Positions 55,321 to 64,000 of a DNA stretch of 64,000 nt are shown piece by piece. The translations under genes were made by a program, and so were the position numbers. Each line of letters starts with the position of its first letter. The stretch's first letter is position 1. A model generated the notes under the pieces. The model had not been told where the DNA came from, searched no databases, and saw only the letters and a program-made list of their open reading frames with translations. Source of the stretch: Gordionus sp. m RMFG-2023 (Eukaryota; Nematomorpha; Gordioida; Chordodea; Parachordodidae); assembly GCF_954871325.1 (NCBI RefSeq), contig NC_088778.1, positions 26,149,120 through 26,213,119 of the forward strand. The letters run 5' to 3'.

Positions 55321-58300
55321 ATTGTTATCCTATTTAATGTTATATTTTTTTTGGAATTTAAAATTAAAATCTAAGGAAAGTAATAACATTTATTATGTTT
55401 CCTACAAATTATTAGCATAATTTCGTTGAATATAATAGGCGCGTAGCATATTTCATTTTGATTCGATTCGAACATTATATTTTATTTTAAAGTTTATAAA
55501 AAATGATAGATTAAGAGGTGTGTCCAAAGTCAAAATTTTATTTAAAAAAAAATTTAATATTAAAATTTAAGAAATCAAGTTTTGACATTACTTAGGTTGG
55601 ACACACCCTTAAATTTTCGGATCATTTAAAAATCAAGCTTTATAACAACCCTACACTAGCATATCAAAATTTACGAAAAATAATCAATAAAACTCAATAA
55701 TTTCATATAGTTAAATTCAAACAAACAAAAAACACAGATTTCTAATATTGCGTATAAAAATGGTTGTCTAAAATTTATTTTCTCTAATTATTATTAACTT
55801 CAAAATTAAATTTATTTTAATTTATCTAAAAAAAATGGATAATATGATTCTCATTATAACATAGAAATATAAAATATAATACATAAAACAACTATATTCA
55901 TGCTGTTGTCCGACTCCGGCAACAGCCAGTTTTTCAAGTATCTAGTCTTACTGATTGAATACGAATAAATCAACTAGTTTCGAGAATCATAAGCCCTATT
56001 ATTACAAGTACCTTTTTTCATTATTCATTTTCGATTCGAAACTTCGGATCAAATAATTGTGCTATTCGTATCTGTAAAATGCGAATTGAAATAATTCGTT
56101 TTAGGCCTACATCTGAATGTTACAAATAAATCAGCGTATTTGTTTGGATAATTTACTTTTCCAGATCGTTCTAGCGTTTGGTAGTTGTTATAAAAAAAAA
56201 AAATTGTACTTAGTTATAAATTATAATTTAAATTTACACACATATACTTTAAAATTCGGGAATTAATTGAAATTTTCAGCAAAACACGCTAACTAGGGTT
56301 GGCATGATTAAATGAAATAAATTAATTAAAATCAATGATTTTTTTTGTTGGGTATTATGAAAATTTTCTATACACGTAAATCAAACAAACAAGAAATTAC
56401 GCACACGTTGATATGATTAAAGAGCCTTGTCCTTGCGGTTCCTCAATCTAAATTTTTAAAAAATTGACACCCTTCTCCGCTAAATATTCGATTCCGATCT
56501 TAACTCTAAAAAGTAAAAATTTAAGGAAAGCAGAAAATTCCTAGCAATTTTAAATCCGGTCCGGTATTTTTTGGTCGGGTCCTGATTTTTATTATTGATA
56601 ATTTTACACCCTTCCACGGATCGAATCTGTGAATCGTTTCAAATGGAAATCTTAAATCTGAACAGTGATAATACAGCTGAATTAATTGATTAAACCCGAC
56701 TTAGCTCTAATTTAATATTTTTAGTATTCGGCCCAGGCGGAGTAAATAATTGAGTCGTTCCTGTTCGCCCGAGATCCGTTCATTTGGATCGGATTCGAAT
56801 AGGTGAATTAGCATAAAAACATCACAGATTTTTATATTAGCTACATTTTATTATCTTAATTTAATTGCTACACATAAATAAGTCAACATTGCATCATACA
56901 TTTAATTACGTCAGATGTTATTTTAAAAGATATAGAATCATCGCATTTTTTTTTTGTATTTTTTAGCCCATTATTTGAAAAAATTGCTATTTTATTTATG
57001 ATGAAAATAATATACAAATTAAGAGTAACACCTGTTCGCAAATTTTTATATTATATATATATTTTTTAAATACATTTTTAAATATAATTTCATCAAAATA
57101 ACGAATAAAAATATAAATTGAAAGAGAAGAAAAAAGAACCAAGATTTGAGATCATCGCGGGTAAAAAAAAATTTTCGCGTCAGGTCAGATGTGCAAAAAT
57201 ATTTTTCAAAAATTTTATTTATGCATCTCGAATTAGGCAAATTTAGGTTGTTTTTCTTTAGAAAAGTAAACAGCTTGTACAAAATTATCTTATGGGTTGG
57301 GCCTAAAAACTTTTTTTTTAAATTTCCACGAACCGGGCCAAGTAAACGTTAACCTATCCCCACAAGACAAAATATAATTTTATTTTTTTTAAAATAATTA
57401 AGAGAAAATTTTTTCTTTATTTTGGCAAATATTATATAAACCAAAAAAAATCTTTAATTATTTATTTTCAATGGTGACAAAATTAATGTGTCGATTGACC
57501 TTGAACATTGTTATTTTTTTCTATTTTTTTAAAAATAACTTTTTTTGTGTCCAAATTTTTTTTCTTATGTCGAAATTCAAAAAAAACATGACTTATATTT
57601 TTATTTTAATATGTAAAAACGAACAAAAAAATTAAAATAATTTTTTTTATGTCACCATTACAATATTGATTATGGTCGGTTCGTTATTATAGTTGGATGA
57701 AATTCGACTCGCTCGACAGGCGCATGCTTAAGAAAATCCGCTAAGTATCGAGGCGCGAATTAATTTATTTACGCTTTCTCGCAGTTTGAGTTTATATTTT
57801 TCCTTTAAAAAGTTCCTAAGGGCTGATTGATTTGATGGATTTCGACTAAGAACTAGGTTTCGCTGTTTTTTACTTCGGCTAAAAATAGGGAATTTTTTTC
57901 CTGCTTATAGAAAAAACAAGGTTTAATTTTCCTTTAATCAATTCCAAAAAGAAACTCGGCGAATTCCTTATCTTGCAGGTTCCCTTTCATATTTAATCAC
58001 GTTTTCCATCACGATTCCCGAAACGAAATCGAATCGAAGGATTGCCTCAATAATATAATACTGATGAGGCAAGTTAAACTTATGCATAGGCTATCTGAGT
58101 CATCCGACCGAACTCAAGTTTGTCTAGATTCGGAGATGCAGGCCACAAAGGTATATTATAAGTCAGCAAGGGAATGACAGAAAAGTATTGGATACGATTG
58201 GCATTTTTAAAGTTTTTGAAATGGTGGATAGATACTAAAAGGGAGTATCATATATTATTTTTAATACATGTAACTCGTTTCTATATAACGCTTCCGATGC

Positions 58301-59540
58301 TTATAATTTCTTTCCCGTTTTTTGATTTTTTGGATCCTCCGACCAGAAATCATATTATAGACAAAATAGATTCTCATAAAAATTTTACTCCTCAATTTTA
58401 TATTGTATTTTTTGTCAATAAAACACATTTTTATATTCCATTTTTTATTATTATTTTAACCAAAATATTTTTTGAATCATATTGATCTTGTCGATAGCGG
58501 AGCGGAACTCGCTAAAAAAATGTGTTTTTAAACATTCTCATATAAAACTTTTATTTTCCTATGCCATTTGAGCATCAATTAGGATCAATTTTTTATTCTT
58601 CAAAAATGACAAATATTTGTTTTGTACATTTGATATCATCATTTAATTTACATTTTCATGATGTGTATATCGATATATTATATTTAGTTTTGGAAAAAGT
58701 TGACAAAACCATATTTCATATTTTAAAAAAATCTGAGCAATAATTTTAATTTAATTTTTCATCATTAAAATACAAATTAAATGATGATTTTCGTATATAT
58801 AAATTATAAATTCTTTGCATTTCTGATTTAAAAAAAAATTGATTCCAAATTAGTGCTCAAATGGCACAAGTTTTCTGCAAAAAATAAAATTTTTATACAA
58901 AAAAAAATGTTTAAAATAAAAACACAAGCTCGCATAAATCTTTTGATCTTTGTTTTTATGCGAGGTTGTTTAAAATTTCCTCCTAGCATGATCTTTGGTT
59001 TTATACGAGCTACAATATGCATTAAAGATGCTATTTAATATTATTTTGAGAATCGATTTCAAGATCAAAGGAGGATTAAATTTTTTTTTAATGAAAAATT
59101 AAGGAGAAAAAGGAAATATGTAATTATACAAATGATTGAGTTTTGAAAGTGTTTTTTTTCTTTAGGTTACAAAGTTAAAAATGGGATTAAACGTTTTTTT
59201 CTTAAAATGAAGGACAAAAGTTAAATATTTTTATTATTTGAAAATGTAAGATAAAAAGAATAAATAGTAGAATTGAAATTTTAAAAGTTGTAAAATAAAA
59301 TACTATAATAATATGTAGTCTGGCAATGGGTAAATGATGGGAAAAACGATTAAGTTAATATAGCTTAAAATAAAGAGATGATATTTATTTACAATGAGAT
59401 TTCCAACAAAATGGCCACCTGATGTAGGGGTCACGTGAAGGCTTATAGAACAATGGAATTTTTGGCTAGCAAAGAAGAAACAAAAATTAATATGTTTCTT
59501 CAACGTGCGGATGATGATTATGCCGCATTCGCAGTAAATG
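55321..59540. other. intergenic with a hAT remnant; no gene recognised
   Basis: At 55890-56110 ATTCG-type repeats and CAACAGCCAGTTTTTCAA match parts of the hAT element at 18645, a second, decayed relative. GC-richer patches at 56420-56790 and 57670-58160 and frames at 58174-58485 and 58561-58743 were examined and not recognised. Confidence 0.45.
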
Positions 59541-60055
59541 CGAGGCACCATTTAACAGCTGATCGAGTTTGTACCAGGGTTTAATATTTTCAAAAGCATT
59601 TTAAGATTTTTTCGCCCAAAGCATTTTAAGATTTTTTCGCCCAAAATTTTGAGCAAACAATCTTTGAAGAGCAAAAAAATTAAAAGAAAGAAACTTTTCT
59701 TAGAAAGAAAGAATATGCTATTTTATTTAAAAAAACATCTGGGAAATTTTTTTATTCTTTTTTAAAAAAATATTAAAGGGAAAATCAAAGAAGATTTTAA
59801 AAATCTTCACATTTTTTGTTCTTCATAAGAGCAAGGATCTTTGAAGATTTTTGATTTTGAGCAAATGTTAAATATACAATCATTTTATTGGATCCGTTTT
59901 TTAAAATTTATTTACTATTATTAATATTTCCTAAAATTTTAAATAATTATTGGAATTAAAGATAATGAAAATTAATATTAAATAGAAAAATTAGTCCCAT
60001 CAATAGATTTTATGAACTCGATCAGCTGTTTAATCATGTGCCATGGTAGCGCCTC
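59541..60055. repeat. inverted pair enclosing a decayed palindromic MITE
   Basis: CGAGGCACCATTTAACAGCTGATCGAGTT at the left and its near complement ending at about 60055 (AACTCGATCAGCTGTTTAAT) enclose about 450 bp. Inside, at about 59590-59880, GAGCAAACAATCTTTGAAG and AACATCTGGG blocks match the MITE at 44197, an older copy. A 26-bp direct duplication (AGCATTTTAAGATTTTTTCG) lies at 59596-59645. Confidence 0.6.
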
Positions 60056-60478
60056 GTTTTTAATCTTCCCAAATTCCCATGGGCTATTTTATTATATTAA
60101 TAAATATTTTATATTTTTTCTCCATTATGGGTGAGGAAGGATTAATAGTAATAACCTTAAATAGTATAATCAAATAACCTTTGAGTAGTACACAACCCTA
60201 AAGCATAGCAACATTCCAGTGATTTTTAAATCGTTACTACAAAAGGACTTGTCAATATTTTGACCTGGCATTTTTAGTAACCTAGACTATTTTATCCTAA
60301 ATTATGATTATGCAAAGTTATGGAAGTTTCTATAATGAATAGACGGGTGGTATCTAATATCGCCTCTGGAAAAAAGAAAGAACATATTAGAGATCGTGAA
60401 GAGTGGAGCTCGTTAATATGTCTTAAAGGACCACCTATTTTCAGGATAAGATCTTTATTGGCTATATGATCACTGCCA

Positions 60479-61338
60479 TAACCTATAATAATACTGCTAT
60501 TTCAGATTTGAGAGGATTATTGCGATAAGATATGTCAAAACTTGGATTAGATGTTAGGTTTAAAGATATGTTAGGAAAGCCATTAGTTATCATAGAAGCT
60601 ACTCTCATAAATTGAGAAGCAGATGGGATATAGCTGTGAATAATATCCTGCAATTCCATTAAAAGATGACGATCTAAAAAAGGAACCTGATTATGCCTGT
60701 TTTGTATCTCATTTTTTACTATCTATATACATTTGGACAAATTTAGGTGTGTCCCCTAATGTTGGTAGGAGGGAACCAATGCGATGGTGAACCTCATTAA
60801 TTTGATAGGTATAATTACCGGAGCTAGAATTGTATAAAGTATTTATATTAACTCCTAATGAAATGAATGATAGCGCGAAATTTCTTATATTTGTTAAAAG
60901 GTAGGATGCAATGCTCCCCGGTAAATAAACATAAGGAGGAGAAGGGGAAAATTTCGATAAAATTTACTTTCCCATTCATGCAACATATAGGAATTTTTTT
61001 TTTATTTGAGCTTTAGACAATTTTTCACCATTCCCTTTGCATTGCAGAAGGTGCATAATGAGTGTCAATGAGAACAAATATGATGAATATGCTCATATTG
61101 TCAGCAAACATTAAATTTGCCTAATAGTAAAAATGAGATACAAAGTAGGCATAAACAGGTTCCTTTTTTAGGTCATCATCTTTTAATAGAATTGTAAGAG
61201 ATTATTTATAGCTATGACCTCTTTGCTTCTCAATTTATGAGTAGCTTCTATGATCACTAATGACTTTCCTAAAATCTACTCCAAGCTTTCATATACGTTA
61301 TCTCAATAATCCTACCTCATCTGAAATAGCGGTATTCT
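60479..61338. repeat. inverted arms around a Helitron Rep fragment
   Basis: Arm 60479-60722 is an inverted, diverged copy of 61128-61338 (TGCTATTTCAGAT...GGATTATTG against its complement; AAAAAGGAACCTG against CAGGTTCCTTTTTT). Both arms contain the end of a Helitron helicase (AISD..GLLR). The 400-bp spacer holds the Rep fragment listed next. Confidence 0.8.
60709..60965 (-). pseudogene. Helitron Rep/helicase protein, Rep-region fragment
   Basis: About 85 open codons on the minus strand. RNFALSFISLGVN and HHRIGSLLPTLGDTPKFVQM match the Helitron N-terminal segment usually written YNSAFAFTSLG and YHRIGSLLPPEG. In intact Helitrons this lies far upstream of the helicase; here it lies downstream of helicase sequence, so the locus is rearranged. 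Confidence 0.85.
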
Positions 61339-61339
61339 T

Positions 61340-62062
61340 TAGTTTATGAGGAGAACAAACCCGAGACAGTGAAAAAAAAGGATGAGGTAAATAGATGCCA
61401 AATTTATTCAATGTTTGACCCTGAGCTTTATTAATAGTCATGAGTCATGACAAAAGCAGGTCTCACGGGAAATTGGCAGCGCTTAATGGAAAATGTTAAG
61501 CCAGAAAAGTTGGAATTAAAACTTTAGTGCTGAGAGCTACGAGAAACAAATTCCGCCTCAATTATAATGCTTCGCAAAGAGATTATAATCAATTTAGTCC
61601 CCATTGCTCAAACCAGAAGCAGAATTTAAATTACGCATCAAAATTATAGGTATCCCAACTTGTGAAATTTTGTGAGGTGGTAATCCTGATATACTTAAAG
61701 AGTTTAACAGTATCGCTCCCTCCTCTGTTATCGTTTCATCAGCACTTGTATGTATAATTAAATCCTCAGGAATTTTGTCAATCAATTGAATATTTATGGA
61801 ATCGACATTTACGTTTTTAGGGGTCAGGGTGGCATTTTGAGAAAATGATGTACGGTTAGAAAGTATTATCTTTGTCGATATCGTAAACAATAGCAATAAG
61901 ATCCTCGATTTCATTGTAAGTTATAAATTAATCTTCAAGAATTTTTATTTTATTCCTGGAGCCATCAAATGTCTCATAGCCTTCGCCAACTCTTAAAAAA
62001 AATTTGAGTATTGTTATTGATAAGAGATTCATTTGCGTCTTGAAATTCTAGCAGTCTCATAT
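61340..62062 (-). pseudogene. Helitron PIF1-like helicase, C-terminal half, decayed
   Basis: Minus strand. LRIGEG-like segment at about 62000, then an open stretch 61914-61594 with ATLTPKNVNVDSINIQLID and SGLPPHKISQVGIPIILMRN, the conserved PIF1-type helicase region of Helitrons. After a frame change: QFPVRPAFVMT, INKAQGQTLNKFGIYLPHP and SRVCSPHKLK (helicase motifs V/VI). Stops and frame changes show it is dead. Ends about where intact proteins end. Confidence 0.88.
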
Positions 62063-62094
62063 TAATACCTAACCTTAATGGCAATATGTTTTAA

Positions 62095-62240
62095 TGAAAA
62101 GGCTTTAAACTATAATATATGCGACCATAAATACCACCGTTTTAAGACAATGTCGTTCATGATGCTATTTAGAAGGGGATACCAATGCTGACACTTTTGG
62201 CAGAAGAATCATTTTGCGTTCTATTGCCAGGGGTAAAGCT
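62095..62240 (-). mobile_element. Helitron fragment related to 49314-49691
   Basis: Shares GTCGTTCATGAT.CTATTT and AGAAGGGGATACCAATGCTG with the tandem copies at 49.3-49.7 kb. Directly upstream (minus strand) of the helicase remnant, in the order expected for an internally deleted Helitron. Confidence 0.7.
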
Positions 62241-63474
62241 AGAGTGCTCTGGTATGGCCTTTAGTCTTAAGATAAAACTTGAAGTGATTAAATTTCAAAT
62301 TTTTTTAAAAAGCTTTTCTAACCTCATAAATTGCTATTTCATTTTTTTTCCAATAAATCAATATATTATATTGTAAATTATATATTATCATATTACAAAT
62401 TTTCAATTCAGAATCAGAACTCATTTTAATATTTTATATCATTCTTATTTTTAAAGAAATTTAATTTGTTTTTAAAATAAAAAATTGAATTATTTCAATT
62501 TTACTAAATTTTTTCTTGCTTTTCAAAAAAAACGCACTTCTCCGAAATGGTATGGAAAGTTTGGGATGTTAAATTTTTTTTAGTCGGGGTACATAAGTTG
62601 ACCTCGTTAGCAAAAAAATCCTTATGGATATTTTCATTTCTTTTAAAATCGGCTTATTTGAAATTTAAACCTAAATAAATTAGAAAATTTTATAATATTT
62701 ACCGATAACCGATATTTTAAAATGGATGAAATATCGGCCCGATCCGATAAAAAATATCGGTACATCCCTAACTTTTATAAAACCTCAACAGATATATATA
62801 TTTTTTTAAATCAAACGAACCATAAAAAAAAATATAATCTCATATGTTCATTTTTTGATAAAAGATGATGAAAAATTTGGAATTCTGTTTATTGTAATAA
62901 AATACAAATTTTTTAAAATCTTCCTACCTATCACTCCCCCCCTCCCCCTTTAACCTTGACAGAATATGAACGAAAAATATAAACATTTTTAGTAAAAAGG
63001 ATAAATAATATCAATTAGTACATCCCCAAAATAAATAGAAATTCGGACTTAGGTCTAGGCTTAAAAATTAAAAATTTACCAAAAAATTGAATTTGCAGGT
63101 GGGGGGGGGGGATATTTTTTATTAAGCTTAAAAATAATATTTACGAAAACGGGAAAATTTCTCCCTCCCTTTTAGTTCCTCCAATCACAGAGCTCGCTTT
63201 ATTTATAAATAGATTTGATAATGAATAATTATGTTATGTTAATATTTATTTTTAAAATATTTTCTAGATTTTTCGAAACGATCCGCAAAAAAGGAAGTCA
63301 AAACATGTCGCTGCTGTAAAATAGAAGAAAAGAAAGAATTTCATCATTTCGTACCTTGCCTTGTTACTCTCTTATACTTCTCTTACTATAATATTACTTA
63401 ATTACATTTTTTTTAAAAAAATTAAAAAAAAAACAAACAAAACAAATTTGCTCACTTTTGTTTTTTTAATAAAA
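62241..63474. other. intergenic, upstream of the right-hand gene
   Basis: AT-rich with a GATATCGG-type repeat at 62700-62770 (ATATCGGCCCGATCCGATAA) that also occurs near 30525-30570, so a dispersed repeat. C run near 62935 and G run near 63100. No gene seen. Confidence 0.45.
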
Positions 63475-63488
63475 ATATATATAAAAGG
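63475..63488 (+). promoter_or_regulatory. TATA box candidate of the right-hand gene
   Basis: ATATATATAAAAGG, a strong TATA-box match about 385 nt upstream of the start codon at 63872. Distance implies a leader of about 350 nt or an unseen intron. Confidence 0.4.
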
Positions 63489-63871
63489 CTCAGGTTTTTT
63501 TTACGAATTACATTAAATTATTGTTTATTAATAAATTTGAACAAATCGAGACTGGAGTATTTCTTAGCGCTTTTTCAGGAATTTGTATTTTATCCAAGAA
63601 AACCAATTTGCTCAATCAAACAAACAAAAAAAATACACTCATTCTGTCAGAGATGCTGTAAAGCGAACTTTTTTTCACCCCTTATTTCCTTTAGATTTAT
63701 TCCGACGCCATGTGATAAACGTGTCCCATTAACTATTACCTGTGCTTTCACTTTCAACGATAATTTTATTTTTTTTAAACGGTTTCTTTCTCCGCTTTTA
63801 TTTGGGGAGCGAAATAAAAAAATCAACCAAAATCTAATCCTTATCGCTTGTATTCATCCACCGCCGCCACC

Positions 63872-64000
63872 ATGATGAAAATTGACGAAACCAAAAACGG
63901 CTACATATTTCCTATAATGAAAATATTGAGGCCGACCGAGCTGTCCATCAAACAAAACTTTTCTGACAATTCCAATCCGTTGATCCGGGGTTCGTTTGCT
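63872..64000 (+). CDS. 5' end of an unrecognised gene
   Basis: GCCGCCACCATG (63863-63874) is an almost ideal Kozak start; the ATG is followed at once by a second ATG. 43 codons are open to the window edge (MMKIDETKNGYIFPIMKILR at the start). Composition is distinctly less AT-rich than the flank, which supports coding. No signal peptide or membrane segment in the visible part. The family is not recognisable from this piece. The plus-strand frame just upstream (63537-63875) has poor start context and probably lies in the leader. Confidence 0.65.
   Translation, partial: MMKIDETKNGYIFPIMKILRPTELSIKQNFSDNSNPLIRGSFA

Noticed and set aside
58174-58743. two plus-strand frames of 103 and 60 codons
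   Set aside because: Phe/Ile-rich translation of AT-rich DNA, no start context, no homology recognised.
63537-63875. 112-codon plus-strand frame upstream of the right-hand gene
   Set aside because: Out of frame with the Kozak ATG at 63872, ends at it, and lies where the leader is expected.

Overview
The window is AT-rich animal-type DNA: a coding gene split into many short GT-AG exons, long introns packed with transposon debris, and one complete gene taking up more than half of it. The gene is on the minus strand, from the start codon at 39921 down to the stop at 2618. I read it as CPSF1 (CPSF160), the 160-kDa subunit of the cleavage and polyadenylation specificity factor. I assembled 31 exons by hand against remembered human and fly CPSF1. 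Every intron has GT-AG ends, every reading phase agrees across its intron, and the summed exons (5016 nt) give exactly 1672 codons including the stop, so about 1671 residues. The protein is well diverged from human and fly, so the organism is an invertebrate I cannot place further.

Layout. 1-594 is the 3' end of an unrecognised plus-strand gene that converges on CPSF1. 2618-39921 is CPSF1. Its introns hold a hAT transposon with transposase remnant (18645-19668), several MITEs, minisatellites, a 1-kb palindrome near 27 kb and, in the 8.5-kb intron 5, two inverted Ty3/gypsy fossils (31316-32833 minus, about 33640-38160 plus). A 400-bp hAT-type MITE lies inside the second. Immediately upstream of the CPSF1 start codon, with only 9 nt between, is a 3.8-kb terminal-inverted-repeat element (39931-43710) built largely of about 145-bp repeats. 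It now forms the proximal upstream region of the gene and carries a TATA-like box.

43711-63871 is intergenic and repeat-rich. It holds a 409-bp palindromic MITE with perfect 8-bp target duplications (44197-44605), a cluster of CRE-like sites near 47.2 kb, tandem duplications (47.6-49.2 kb and 49.31-49.69 kb), a possible piggyBac scrap (about 51 kb), and Helitron Rep/helicase wreckage at 49.3-49.7 and 60.5-62.2 kb. At 63872 a new plus-strand gene starts with a strong Kozak context and runs off the window.

Functionally the only legible story is the housekeeping 3'-end-processing gene CPSF1 and how mobile elements have filled its introns and taken over its immediate 5' flank. I saw no operon, CRISPR array, rRNA or tRNA. 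Exon limits come from hand alignment and splice phase; without transcript evidence a few (exons 18/19 and 23/24) remain alternatives.
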